DNA of 64,000 nucleotides. Source: an uncultured Pelagibacteraceae bacterium (GTDB lineage: Bacteria > Pseudomonadota > Alphaproteobacteria > Pelagibacterales > Pelagibacteraceae). Of the stretch, positions 42,435 to 52,267 are shown in pieces (the stretch's first letter is position 1; each line of letters begins with the position of its first letter). The DNA lies in the NCBI GenBank assembly GCA_902564785.1, contig CACFCI010000001.1, positions 1 to 64,000 of the forward strand, in the 5' to 3' direction. The notes under the pieces were generated by a model, which had not been told where the DNA came from, searched no databases, and worked only from the letters and a program-made list of their open reading frames with translations. The position numbers and the translations under genes were made by a program.

Positions 42435-43739
42435 CTAAATTTCAGATCTAGCTTTGAAACGTTCATAAATCAATCTTGTTTTTACTCCTAAAGTTAAAAA
42501 TGGCTCAGGTGGAAGCCAAGTAGGTTTACTTCTTGACTCAATAGTTTCTATCTCTTTGGTATTTTCATTGCTTGCTTTAATTGCTATTTGTTCACCAAAT
42601 AAAGTTCCAACTCCTATACCTGATCCATTATAACAACCTGCAACAAATATATTTTCAGCTATTTTTTCAAAAATTTGAGAACTATTTCTTGTTCTAGAAA
42701 CAATACCTGACCAAGAAGATTGAATAATGTCATTAGGTAAATTAGGAAATCTTTTTTTAATTCCAATCTTTTGTTTAAGTGATCTTTTATTTAATTCAGA
42801 TTGTGACATTTGATAAGGATTAGAAACCTCTGCAGTATTTCTAATTAAAATTCTTCTATCTTTGGTCATTCTGATGGTGGCTCCCATTGGTCTTACTGGC
42901 AAAACTCCCCATTCTTTTGGCCCACCAATAGATTCATATTCTTCACTTGTTAAACATCTGGTCATACTTGCTGTTAGAGTAATGGGAAAATTATAATTAG
43001 ACTTTATTCCTAAAGATTTTAGAAATCCATTTGTTGCAAAAATAATCTTTTTAGTTTTAATTAAACCGTTCTTAAATCTACAAATAACCGTATCTTTAAC
43101 CTTTTCCCAGTTTAATAATGAGGAATTTTCATAAAGCTTTACATTTTCTGGTAATGTATCAATCATTGCTCTAACCAATTTACCTGGATGTAGTAAAATT
43201 CCTCCCTTTGTATAAAGAGCAATGTTGTAAAAATTGGTACCTAATCTTTCATTAAGTTCTTTGCTAGATAATAAATTATGTTCAAAACCCAATTTAGATA
43301 AATTGTAAGAAAAATTGCCTAATATTTTTTTATCCTCTATTTTTGATGAAGCAAAAAACTTCCCACATTCATTCCATTCACAATCTACCTGATGCTCTTT
43401 AATAAATTTTTTAACAGCTTCTACTCCTAATTTGTAAATGTCTGTTTTTTTTTTATAATTATGTAGTTCTTTATTAGATGTAAAACCATCATTAAGAGTT
43501 GTATCAACCAGATAACCTGAATTTCTTGAGCTAGCACCTTCGCCTGCTAACTGAGCATCAATTAATATAATATTTTGATTAGAATGTAATTGAGCTAATT
43601 TTCTTGCAGCTGACAAACCTGTATAGCCAGCTCCTATTATTAACCAATCACAATTTTCATCAGATATTATAGACTTAATATTTGTTCTTGGATTAAGATC
43701 TTTAATCCAACTACAACTATTATCATTTTTCACTTGCAT
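42435..43739 (-). CDS. FAD-dependent oxidoreductase, DAO/glycine-oxidase-like (amine oxidising candidate)
   Basis: CDWLIIGAGYTGLSAARKLAQ dinucleotide-binding motif, AGEGASSRNSGYL, VAGCYNGSGIGVGTLFGEQIA; next to xsc. Confidence 0.88.
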   Translation of the reverse strand: MQVKNDNSCSWIKDLNPRTNIKSIISDENCDWLIIGAGYTGLSAARKLAQLHSNQNIILIDAQLAGEGASSRNSGYLVDTTLNDGFTSNKELHNYKKKTDIYKLGVEAVKKFIKEHQVDCEWNECGKFFASSKIEDKKILGNFSYNLSKLGFEHNLLSSKELNERLGTNFYNIALYTKGGILLHPGKLVRAMIDTLPENVKLYENSSLLNWEKVKDTVICRFKNGLIKTKKIIFATNGFLKSLGIKSNYNFPITLTASMTRCLTSEEYESIGGPKEWGVLPVRPMGATIRMTKDRRILIRNTAEVSNPYQMSQSELNKRSLKQKIGIKKRFPNLPNDIIQSSWSGIVSRTRNSSQIFEKIAENIFVAGCYNGSGIGVGTLFGEQIAIKASNENTKEIETIESRSKPTWLPPEPFLTLGVKTRLIYERFKARSEI

Positions 43740-43778
43740 TAAGTGACTTTACGATAATTGATAAATATTTAAAAGATT

Positions 43779-45563
43779 TTAAGAATTTAAAGGATTTTGT
43801 TTTTTCATATCCGATTTATTGATACCTGCAACTTTTACAGGTGCTTTCATAGCATCTCTCCTAAATGGTTCACCAAGCTCTTGATTTAGTATTACTTCAA
43901 TAAATGTTGTAATTCCTTTCTTCTGATCTTCACATGATTTTTTAATAGCTTGTGTGGTTTCTTCCATAGTTCTAACAGTTACTCCTTTTAATCCACATGC
44001 ATCTGCTACTTTTGAATAACTTAACTTTGGATCAAGTTCAGTTCCAATGAAATTATTATTATACCACAAAGTAGTGTTTCTTTTTTCAGCACCCCATTGA
44101 TAGTTTCTAAAAATAACCATTGATATTGCTGGCCATTCTTCCCTAGCACATGAGCTCATCTCGTTCATACTAATACCAAAAGCTCCATCGCCAGCAAAAC
44201 CAATTACTGGAGTGTCAGGACATCCAATTTTGGCACCTAAAATTGATGGAAAACCATAACCACATGGTCCAAATAAACCTGGCGCTAGATATTTTCTTCC
44301 CTTTTCAAAAGTTGGATAAGCATTTCCAATCGCACAATTGTTTCCAATATCACTTGATATAATTACATCATCTGGCATGCCAGCTTGAATTGCTCTCCAC
44401 GCTTGCCTAGGAGACATTCTATCAGCATCTCTTTTTCTTGCTTCTTTATTCCAAACAGTACCCTCATCATCATCTTCATGGTCAAGGCTTGATAATTTTT
44501 GCAACCAAGCAGATTTTGTTTGATGAATAATATCTTTTCTTTTTTGTCTATCTGTATCACCTGCTGTTGTTGAAAGTTGAGCAAGTATTTGTTGTGCAAC
44601 TAATTTAGCATCACCACAAATACCAACTGTAACTTTTTTTGTAAGACCAATTCGATCTGAATTAATATCCACTTGAATAATACTTGCATTTTTAGGCCAA
44701 TAATCCATTCCATAACCAGGTAGTGTTGAAAAAGGATTTAGTCTTGTACCTAAAGCTAAAACAACATCGGCTTGTTTTATTAATTCCATTCCTGCTTTTG
44801 AACCATTATAACCTAATGGCCCAGCGGCTAATGGGTGGCTTCCTGGAAAACTATCATTATGTTGATAACCAGAGCATACTGGTGCATCTAGTTTCTCTGC
44901 AAGTTTTTTACAATCTTCAATAGCACCTCCTATCACTACACCAGCGCCAGATAATATAACTGGAAATTTTGCTTTAGATAATAAGTTGGCTGCTTTTTTA
45001 ATTGCTTCTACTCCACCTGCTTGTCTCTCTAATCTTACAATTGGAGGTAGTTCAATATCAATAACTTGCGTCCAAAAATCTCTTGGGACATTTATTTGTG
45101 CAGGTGCAGACCCTCTAACTGCTTTTTCTATAACTCTATTTAATACTTCTGCCATTCTTGAAGGGTCTCTTACTTCTTCTTGATAGCAAACCATATCTTT
45201 AAATAGATTCATTTGTTCCACTTCCTGAAAACCACCTTGTCCCATAGTTTTGTTAGCTGCTTGAGGTGTAACCAATAAAAGTGGGGTATGATTCCAGTAA
45301 GCTGTTTTAATTGGTGTAACCAATCCCGTGATACCTGGTCCATTTTGAGCAATTACCATTGACATTTTACCTGTAGCTCTTGTGTAACCGTCAGCAATTA
45401 AACCACCATTAGTTTCATGAGCAACATCCCAGAAAGTAATTCCTGCATCAGGAAAAATATCTGAAATAGGCATAAAGGCAGAACCGATAATTCCAAAGGC
45501 GTGTTCAATACCATGCATTTGTAAAACTTTTACAAAAGCTTCTTCTGTTGTCATTTTTGTCAT
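43779..45563 (-). CDS. xsc: Sulfoacetaldehyde acetyltransferase
   Basis: TPP enzyme; MTTEEAFVKVLQMHGIEHAFGIIGSAFMPISDIFPDAGITFWDVAHE...MGQGGFQEVEQMNLFKDMVCYQEEVRDPSR, typical of Xsc. Confidence 0.93.
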   Translation of the reverse strand: MTKMTTEEAFVKVLQMHGIEHAFGIIGSAFMPISDIFPDAGITFWDVAHETNGGLIADGYTRATGKMSMVIAQNGPGITGLVTPIKTAYWNHTPLLLVTPQAANKTMGQGGFQEVEQMNLFKDMVCYQEEVRDPSRMAEVLNRVIEKAVRGSAPAQINVPRDFWTQVIDIELPPIVRLERQAGGVEAIKKAANLLSKAKFPVILSGAGVVIGGAIEDCKKLAEKLDAPVCSGYQHNDSFPGSHPLAAGPLGYNGSKAGMELIKQADVVLALGTRLNPFSTLPGYGMDYWPKNASIIQVDINSDRIGLTKKVTVGICGDAKLVAQQILAQLSTTAGDTDRQKRKDIIHQTKSAWLQKLSSLDHEDDDEGTVWNKEARKRDADRMSPRQAWRAIQAGMPDDVIISSDIGNNCAIGNAYPTFEKGRKYLAPGLFGPCGYGFPSILGAKIGCPDTPVIGFAGDGAFGISMNEMSSCAREEWPAISMVIFRNYQWGAEKRNTTLWYNNNFIGTELDPKLSYSKVADACGLKGVTVRTMEETTQAIKKSCEDQKKGITTFIEVILNQELGEPFRRDAMKAPVKVAGINKSDMKKQNPLNS

Positions 45564-45675
45564 AAAACTAGAACCTCTCTAAAGTATAAATTTAAGTATT
45601 TATAAAATTCGTTTGTTAATTTTTGCGATTAATATATAAGTTTTTACAAAATTCAAACAAACAAATCGACACGAT
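45564..45675. promoter_or_regulatory. Divergent promoter region xsc / suyA
   Basis: 112-bp AT-rich gap between divergently transcribed sulfonate genes. Confidence 0.5.
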
Positions 45676-45960
45676 ATGGCGACAGACATTATAATTCACG
45701 ATGAAAAAGACAACGTAGGAGTAGTTGTTATTGAAAAAATCACACCAAAACAAGATTGCTCTTGTTGGGTAATGGAAAACGATAAAACAGTAGGTATTCA
45801 ATCTGCAGATGAAATTCCCTTAGGTCATAAAATTGCTATGACTGACCTTAATGAGGGTGATACGATAATTAAATATGGTCACGACATTGGAAAAGTAGTT
45901 AAGCCAATCAAAAAAGGTGAGCATGTACATGTTCATAATGTAAAAACAAAGAAGTGGTAA
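45676..45960 (+). CDS. suyA: Sulfolactate sulfo-lyase subunit alpha (SAF domain, UxaA N-terminal-like)
   Basis: 94 aa SAF domain paired with UxaA/SuyB-like protein in a sulfonate gene neighbourhood. Confidence 0.82.
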   Translation: MATDIIIHDEKDNVGVVVIEKITPKQDCSCWVMENDKTVGIQSADEIPLGHKIAMTDLNEGDTIIKYGHDIGKVVKPIKKGEHVHVHNVKTKKW

Positions 45961-45964
45961 TAAT

Positions 45965-47131
45965 ATGGAAATCCCGAAAAGTTTTTTAGGTTATAAAAGA
46001 GAAAACGGAAGAGCTGGAACAAGAAATCATGTAATTATTCTTCCTGTAGATGATATTTCAAATGCGTGTGCTGAAGCTGTGGCAAACAATATTAAAGGAA
46101 CAATTGCTCTTCCTCATTCATACGGAAGACTACAATTTGGAGCAGATCTAGAATTACATTTTAAAACCATGATTGGAACTGCAAAAAATCCTAATGTAGC
46201 TGCAGCGATAATTATTGGAATTGAACCGAAATGGACAAAAAGAATTGTAGATGAAGTTGCTAAAACTGGAAAACCAGTTGAAGGATTTAGCATTGAAGGA
46301 GCTGGTGATATTGAAACAATTATGAAAGCATCAAAAAAAGCTCAAGAATTTTCTATATGGGCATCTGAAAAACAAAGAGAAGAATGTCCAATTAGTGATT
46401 TATGGATTTCAGTTAAATGTGGAGAATCTGATACTACATCAGGACTTGCATCCAATCCTACTGTTGGAAATTTAATGGATAAACTTGAGCCATTAGGTGT
46501 TCATTTATGTTTTGGAGAGACTTCTGAATTAACTGGCGCCGAAACAGTCTGTGAAAAAAGAGGTAAAACTCCTGAAGCGCAAGAAAAATTTAAAAAAACA
46601 TGGAATGATTATAATGACTTTATTTTAAAAGAGGCTACTGACGATTTATCTGAAAGCCAACCTACTGCTGGGAATATTGCTGGAGGTTTGACAACAATTG
46701 AAGAAAAAGCTTTTGGTAATTTTCAGAAAATTGGTTCAAGACAATTTATTGATGTTTTAACTCCTGCAGAAGAGCCTGAAAAAGGACCAGGATTATATTT
46801 TATGGACACTTCCTCTGCTGCAGCTGAATGTGTAACATTGCAAGCTGCTGGTGGATTTAATATTCATTTATTCCCAACAGGACAAGGAAATATAATTGGA
46901 AATCCTATTGAACCAGTTATTAAGTTGACTGCTAATCCGTTAACAGCGGTTAATATGAGTGAACACATTGATTGTGATGTTTCAAAAATTCTTTCAAGAG
47001 AAATGAATTTATCTGAAGCTGGAGATGAATTAATAAAAACAACTTTAAGGGTAGCTAACGGAAGATTAACTTGTGCAGAAGCTTTAGGTCACAAAGAATT
47101 TGTGATGACTAAACTCTACAGAAGTGCATAA
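45965..47131 (+). CDS. suyB: Sulfolactate sulfo-lyase subunit beta (UxaA family)
   Basis: [84 protein letters not shown]. Confidence 0.84.
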   Translation: MEIPKSFLGYKRENGRAGTRNHVIILPVDDISNACAEAVANNIKGTIALPHSYGRLQFGADLELHFKTMIGTAKNPNVAAAIIIGIEPKWTKRIVDEVAKTGKPVEGFSIEGAGDIETIMKASKKAQEFSIWASEKQREECPISDLWISVKCGESDTTSGLASNPTVGNLMDKLEPLGVHLCFGETSELTGAETVCEKRGKTPEAQEKFKKTWNDYNDFILKEATDDLSESQPTAGNIAGGLTTIEEKAFGNFQKIGSRQFIDVLTPAEEPEKGPGLYFMDTSSAAAECVTLQAAGGFNIHLFPTGQGNIIGNPIEPVIKLTANPLTAVNMSEHIDCDVSKILSREMNLSEAGDELIKTTLRVANGRLTCAEALGHKEFVMTKLYRSA

Positions 47132-47139
47132 AAATTTCT

Positions 47140-48225
47140 GTGGCTATTAAATTACAGTATCTTAAATCAATTTTTCCAGGTGTTATTTTAGCTTTAATAT
47201 TTTGTTTATTTTCCCAAGGTATTAATAATGTATTAGCTATAGAGATCTTTGGAACTGAAAAAAGTCCAATTTCAACTGTACTAATTGCAATACTGCTTGG
47301 AATATTAATGGGAAACGCTTTTACTCCTAGACCAGGTATGATGATTGGTTTGGACTTTACCCAACAATACATTTTAAAATTAGGAATAATTTTTTTAGGT
47401 ATTAGACTAAGTTTTGCTGATTTTATAAAGTTTGGTTCTATTGCTATACCTCTAGTTATATTTTGTATTTTAGGGGTATTAATACTAATTAAACTTCTAA
47501 TAAAAAAAGTATCTATATCATCAAAAATGTCTTATCTGATTGCTATTGGTACAAGCGTTTGTGGTGCCACAGCAATTGTTGCTACTGCTCCAGTTATAAA
47601 TGCAAAAAAAACAGAGGTTGCTTATGCCATAGCTAATATTACATTATTTGGGGTTATTGCTATGCTGTTTTATCCTTATTTTGCAGAATGGTACTTTGAC
47701 AATAATGCTTTGGAAGCTGGTTTATTTTTAGGAACCTCAATTCATGAAACTTCTCAAGTAGCTGCAGCAGGATTAATTTATGACCAACAATTCAATAATC
47801 CTGAAACTTTAGATGTGGCTACAGTAACAAAATTAATTAGAAATACCTTTCTGGTAATACTTATTCCTTTATTTGCTTTCTTATATAATAGAGGTGAATT
47901 TAAAGATAAAAAATATTCAATTTTGAGTATTTTTCCATATTTTGTACTTGGTTTTATTAGCATGATAATTCTTAGAAATTTGGGAGATCAATTATTTTCA
48001 GTTGAAAGTGATAATTTTTATGCCTGGTCTAAATTTATTGAATATTTAAAAATTTTAACGACTGTATTTTTAACAATGGCAATGGCGGCAGTGGGAATTT
48101 CAATAAATTTAAGTGAACTTAAATCAATGGGATATAAACCATTTGTAGTTGGTTTGATTGCAGCAGTTACTGTTGGGATTATTAGTTTATTATATATAGA
48201 AACTTTAAAAAATTTTTTAATTTAA
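47140..48225 (+). CDS. YeiH/UPF0324 family putative sulfate/sulfite exporter
   Basis: PGVILALIFCLFSQGI..., GTSVCGATAIVATAPVINAKKTEVAYAIANITLFG; GTSIHETSQVAAAG. Confidence 0.88.
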   Translation: MAIKLQYLKSIFPGVILALIFCLFSQGINNVLAIEIFGTEKSPISTVLIAILLGILMGNAFTPRPGMMIGLDFTQQYILKLGIIFLGIRLSFADFIKFGSIAIPLVIFCILGVLILIKLLIKKVSISSKMSYLIAIGTSVCGATAIVATAPVINAKKTEVAYAIANITLFGVIAMLFYPYFAEWYFDNNALEAGLFLGTSIHETSQVAAAGLIYDQQFNNPETLDVATVTKLIRNTFLVILIPLFAFLYNRGEFKDKKYSILSIFPYFVLGFISMIILRNLGDQLFSVESDNFYAWSKFIEYLKILTTVFLTMAMAAVGISINLSELKSMGYKPFVVGLIAAVTVGIISLLYIETLKNFLI

Positions 48226-49301
48226 GATTTTACTAATAACTTTTTTCTCAAGTTTGAAATAAAACGTCTAATAAATGCTGCTCCAACACCTAAAATAATT
48301 GCAAACATAATCGTAAATAATCCATAAAAGAAAGGCATCTCTTTTGAAAAATCAATTATAAATTGAGAAAAGAAATTTAAATCTGAACTAGTTGCATTTC
48401 CAGTTCCATTTATAATCTGATCTGAAAAAAACGTATCGTATGCTATTGCTATACCTACTATTAACAATAAAATTGCTAATAAAGCTCTTAAACCAGAACT
48501 ATCTATTCTTTCTCCTAATTTTTGCCCTACCTGAACTCCTATTATAGATCCTACAACTAACATAAGAACTAATAATAAATCTATAGATCCATAATTAAAT
48601 GAATGAAGAAAAGTAACAATCACACTTACAAAAATTGTTACAAATAAAGATGTACCAGGAACTAATTTAGTAGGCATTTTAATTATATAAATCATTGCTG
48701 GAACTAAAATAAATGCACCTCCAATTCCCATAATAGCAGCAATAAAACCAACTAATAGACCAATTATAATTGGAGTAAAAATACTCTCATATAATTTAGA
48801 CTTTGGAAATCTCATTCTTACTGGAAGACCATGTATCCAATAATGAACATGTAATTTTTTTTTAACTACGACATTTCTTTTTGCTTTATCTATTTCACCC
48901 AAACTTTCAACCAACATTAAAGTTCCGATTATTGCTAATATATACATATAAGCCAGTGAGATAACTGTATCAATTTTTCCAATACCTTTAAAATATGTAA
49001 AAGTATAAATTCCTAAAGAAGTTCCAATTACTCCTCCAATCACAATCATTGAACCCATTTTATAATCTAAAGTATTTTTTAAATAATGAGTGGTAGATCC
49101 TGAAACTGATGTAGCTAAAATATTATTTGCCTCATTGGCAACTGCGTATGCAGGAGGTATTCCTAAAAAGATTAAAAAAGGTGTCATCAAAAACCCTCCA
49201 CCAACACCAAATAAACCCGAAAGCACTCCAACAATTGCACTTAATAAAAGTATCTCAATAGGATTAACAAAAACTTGAGCTATCGGTAAAAATACTTCCA
49301 T
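48222..49301 (-). CDS. TauE/SafE family sulfite exporter
   Basis: GVLSGLFGVGGGFLMTPFLIFLGIPPAYAVANEAN, GFIAAIMGIGGAFILVPAMIY. Confidence 0.9.
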   Translation of the reverse strand: MEVFLPIAQVFVNPIEILLLSAIVGVLSGLFGVGGGFLMTPFLIFLGIPPAYAVANEANNILATSVSGSTTHYLKNTLDYKMGSMIVIGGVIGTSLGIYTFTYFKGIGKIDTVISLAYMYILAIIGTLMLVESLGEIDKAKRNVVVKKKLHVHYWIHGLPVRMRFPKSKLYESIFTPIIIGLLVGFIAAIMGIGGAFILVPAMIYIIKMPTKLVPGTSLFVTIFVSVIVTFLHSFNYGSIDLLLVLMLVVGSIIGVQVGQKLGERIDSSGLRALLAILLLIVGIAIAYDTFFSDQIINGTGNATSSDLNFFSQFIIDFSKEMPFFYGLFTIMFAIILGVGAAFIRRFISNLRKKLLVKS

Positions 49302-49331
49302 AAAAAAATTTAAAAGTTGCTAAAAAACAAC

Positions 49332-49466
49332 TTAGTTAAAAGTGATAAAAGTTCCAACTATAATCACTCCCCAATAAGCCGTTAAGCTTGCTATAATTCC
49401 TGCTTTAATAAATGTAGTTTTAAAATTTGAGAATTTGTTAATAATTTTTACGTTAGAAAGTAACAT
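49332..49466 (-). CDS. Possible small membrane protein, 44 aa (longer with TTG start at 49502)
   Basis: MLLSNVKIINKFSNFKTTFIKAGIIASLTAYWGVIIVGTFITFN; lies between TauE-like gene and Apr operon in the same orientation. Confidence 0.4.
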   Translation of the reverse strand: MLLSNVKIINKFSNFKTTFIKAGIIASLTAYWGVIIVGTFITFN

Positions 49467-49534
49467 TAAATTCGTCAATACACCCACAACGAAATTTGTC
49501 AAACAATTATTTATTATTAAGCAATTTTTTTTGC

Positions 49535-49885
49535 CTAGTAGATGGTAGCTCCAAAAACTTTAATTGCATCGTCCTCAACTCCTAAGACCAGCCTTCCAAG
49601 GAACTCTCCTGGGATCTCTTTATTAGTCTGTTTAATTAAAATAGTTATATAGTCCCCTCTTCTTAGACATCCAAACGGTTCAAAAGTCTCTTTAAGGTTA
49701 GTAATCAGCTTGTTATTAGCCCACTGCTTACCAAGCTCTACTTCGTTAGCACCAAAAAGCATTTGAGTAGAGAAATCTTTAGTGAAACCACCGTAATCTT
49801 TAAGGTTTGATGATTTAACCAAATTATCCCAAATTGGTTTGGCTAATTCATATATCTCATCATCGGTTTTAGATAAAATATCCAT
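49535..49885 (-). CDS. Uncharacterised 116-aa protein downstream of aprA (NTF2/SnoaL-like size and pattern)
   Basis: Intact ORF 21 bp downstream of aprA, same strand; MDILSKTDDEIYELAKPIWDNLVKSSNLKDYGGFTKDFSTQM... Confidence 0.75.
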   Translation of the reverse strand: MDILSKTDDEIYELAKPIWDNLVKSSNLKDYGGFTKDFSTQMLFGANEVELGKQWANNKLITNLKETFEPFGCLRRGDYITILIKQTNKEIPGEFLGRLVLGVEDDAIKVFGATIY

Positions 49886-49906
49886 AAATTTTATTTGAAA
49901 AGTTTA

Positions 49907-51766
49907 TTAAGAAGCTTTTTTCTTCTCGTTCTCATCCACTATATGGTAGACAGGAACTTTCTCCATACTAAACTTACCAGTCTTAGGGTCTCTTCTAGAA
50001 ACTGTTAAACAATGCCAATTATCATCATCAAGTTTCATATGATCGCCTCTATAATAATATCCAGGCCATCTAGTTTCTTCTCTAAACATAGTATGTTCTG
50101 TTACGCACTGAGATGTCAAAGCTCTGTGTTTAAGCTCCCATGCCCTCATAAGCTGGTGATAATCCTCAGCTCCCACGTTTTCAAGATCTTCCTCAAGCCA
50201 AGCTAACAATTCTAATCCTCTTTTTAGCATATTAGCATTAGTCATATAGTTTGTAGCTATTCCACCTACATATTCATCCATTATTCTTTGTAAACGTTGT
50301 AAGCCTTGAATTGGTGAGATATAGCTTGGAGATACAGTTCCGCCTGTAATCTCATTTTGAGCAACTGTATAATTTTCTAAAGGTTTGTAAACTTTAACTT
50401 TGAAATCTTCACATTGTTTATCTGATACTTTTAAACCCTCAGCTTTTTTGTCTTCAATATATTTTACAGCTGCTTTTGCTGCTAATCTACCCTCAGTAAA
50501 TGAGCCTGACGAAAATTTGTGAGCGCTTCCACCTACAGTATCACCTGCTCCAAATAATCCATCAATTGTTAACATTCTGTTGTAGCCCCAGAAGTACTCT
50601 GGTGGAGACAGGTCCTCTGGTCCACTTACCCAGGCTCCTGAACAAGTAGCATGGGAACCCATTACGTATGGTTCAGACGTTGTTAATTCAGGGTTTGTAT
50701 ATTTTGGATCAATATTTTGAGATGCCCAAACAACAGCTTGACCTACTGTCATTCCTAAAAAATTTTCCCAACCAACAGTTTCTAAATGTGGATCTTGAAA
50801 AGCCTCAGTAGTAACCATATGGATTGGACCTCCACCTGCCATCGTTTCTTGAATAAAAGCATGATTTCTTAAACACGTAGGTGTTGGATGGTGATCTATA
50901 TATTCACCTACTAATTCTTTAGTCTGGTCGTACCATTTCTTCTCATAGTTTTCACCGTTTGCATTTTGTGTATATGTTTTTAAATGTAAGAAGTAAGCGC
51001 CAACAGGTCCATATCCATCTTTAAATCTACATAACACAATTCTATTTTCCATTTGAGTCATTTTAGCACCAGCTGCAATTGGTAATGCATATGCTGAACC
51101 ATTACTCCAAGGAGCGTACCAAGTTCTTCCCATGCCTTCACCAACAGCTCTAGGCTTAAATATGTGTGAAGCTCCACCTGCTGCAACAATTACAGCCTTT
51201 GCTCTAAATACATGGAAATCACCTGTTCTCATATTGAATCCAACAGCTCCACCCACTCTATTCTCTTGAGCCTCATCCATTAAAAGATGAGTAATCATAA
51301 TTCTATTATAAATTTTATCTGCAGATTTTTTTGCTGCTTCTGCAACAATTGGCTTATAACTTTCACCGTGGATCATTATCTGCCACTTACCTTCTCTTAA
51401 ATATCTTCCAGTCTCTTCATTTTTCATCATAGGAAGACCCCACTCATCAAACATATGAACAGTTGAGTCTACATGTCGAGCCATGTCATACCCTAAATCT
51501 TCTCTAACCATTCCCATCAAATCATTTCTTGCGTATCTTACATGATCTTCAGGTTGATTTTCGCCCCACTGCATACCCATGTAACAGTTAATTGCGTAAA
51601 GACCTTGAGCTACTGCCCCACTTCTATCTATGTTTGCTTTTTCAACACAAACAATTTTCATATCTCTACCCCAGTGCCTTGCTTCAAAAGTTGCACCAGT
51701 GCCAGCCATACCTCCACCAACAACTAATACATCACAGTCTTCGTAATGAGTTTTGTGCTTAGGCAT
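49907..51766 (-). CDS. aprA: Adenylylsulfate reductase subunit alpha
   Basis: CDVLVVGGGMAGTGATFEARHWG FAD motif; AKAVIVAAGGASHIFKPRAVGEGMGRTWYAPWSNGSAYALPIAAGAKMTQMENRIV. Confidence 0.95.
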   Translation of the reverse strand: MPKHKTHYEDCDVLVVGGGMAGTGATFEARHWGRDMKIVCVEKANIDRSGAVAQGLYAINCYMGMQWGENQPEDHVRYARNDLMGMVREDLGYDMARHVDSTVHMFDEWGLPMMKNEETGRYLREGKWQIMIHGESYKPIVAEAAKKSADKIYNRIMITHLLMDEAQENRVGGAVGFNMRTGDFHVFRAKAVIVAAGGASHIFKPRAVGEGMGRTWYAPWSNGSAYALPIAAGAKMTQMENRIVLCRFKDGYGPVGAYFLHLKTYTQNANGENYEKKWYDQTKELVGEYIDHHPTPTCLRNHAFIQETMAGGGPIHMVTTEAFQDPHLETVGWENFLGMTVGQAVVWASQNIDPKYTNPELTTSEPYVMGSHATCSGAWVSGPEDLSPPEYFWGYNRMLTIDGLFGAGDTVGGSAHKFSSGSFTEGRLAAKAAVKYIEDKKAEGLKVSDKQCEDFKVKVYKPLENYTVAQNEITGGTVSPSYISPIQGLQRLQRIMDEYVGGIATNYMTNANMLKRGLELLAWLEEDLENVGAEDYHQLMRAWELKHRALTSQCVTEHTMFREETRWPGYYYRGDHMKLDDDNWHCLTVSRRDPKTGKFSMEKVPVYHIVDENEKKKAS

Positions 51767-52236
51767 TAGTAATAGACTCCTTTTTTAAAAGATTCTTTTG
51801 GAACGGCAGGAAGTTCACCTTCGATATTTAGTCCCTCAGGTTCTGTATAAAGTCTTTGTGAGTTTAATTCTCCTTGTTTAATTTTTTCACCATCAGCAAG
51901 TTTAGGAATAAATTTTCCCCATGGTTTTGTTGTTATTGGTGAAACAAAATTCTTTGTAGTTCCATTTCTAAATTTTATTTTCCAAGAAATAGTTCCTTTC
52001 TCCTCCTCACGTCTTACTCTAACACTATGTCCCATTGGAGCAAAATCTGCATAACCTCTTACGTCAATTGCATGATTTGGGCATGCTTTTACACATGAAT
52101 AACATTCCCAACAAAAATTAGGTTCTATGTTTTTCGCACGTCTGATATTTTCATCAATGTGCATTATATCAGATGGACAAATATCTACACAATGACCGCA
52201 TCCATCACATCTAGTCATATATACAAAAGTTGACAT
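51766..52236 (-). CDS. aprB: Adenylylsulfate reductase subunit beta
   Basis: CDGCGHCVDICPSDIMHIDE and CWECYSCVKACPNHAIDVRGYADFAPMG. Confidence 0.95.
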   Translation of the reverse strand: MSTFVYMTRCDGCGHCVDICPSDIMHIDENIRRAKNIEPNFCWECYSCVKACPNHAIDVRGYADFAPMGHSVRVRREEEKGTISWKIKFRNGTTKNFVSPITTKPWGKFIPKLADGEKIKQGELNSQRLYTEPEGLNIEGELPAVPKESFKKGVYY

Positions 52237-52267
52237 AATTTATTTTCTTTCCTTTTTTGTTATCATA

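Noticed and set aside
44363-45183. ORFs of 78, 66 and 65 aa inside xsc
   Set aside because: Alternative-frame and antisense shadows of a strongly supported enzyme gene.
45616-45801. - strand 61-aa ORF
   Set aside because: Spans the divergent xsc/suyA promoter and the suyA coding region; probably spurious.
47109-47372. - strand 87-aa ORF
   Set aside because: Antisense to suyB end and the YeiH-like transporter; no recognisable motif.
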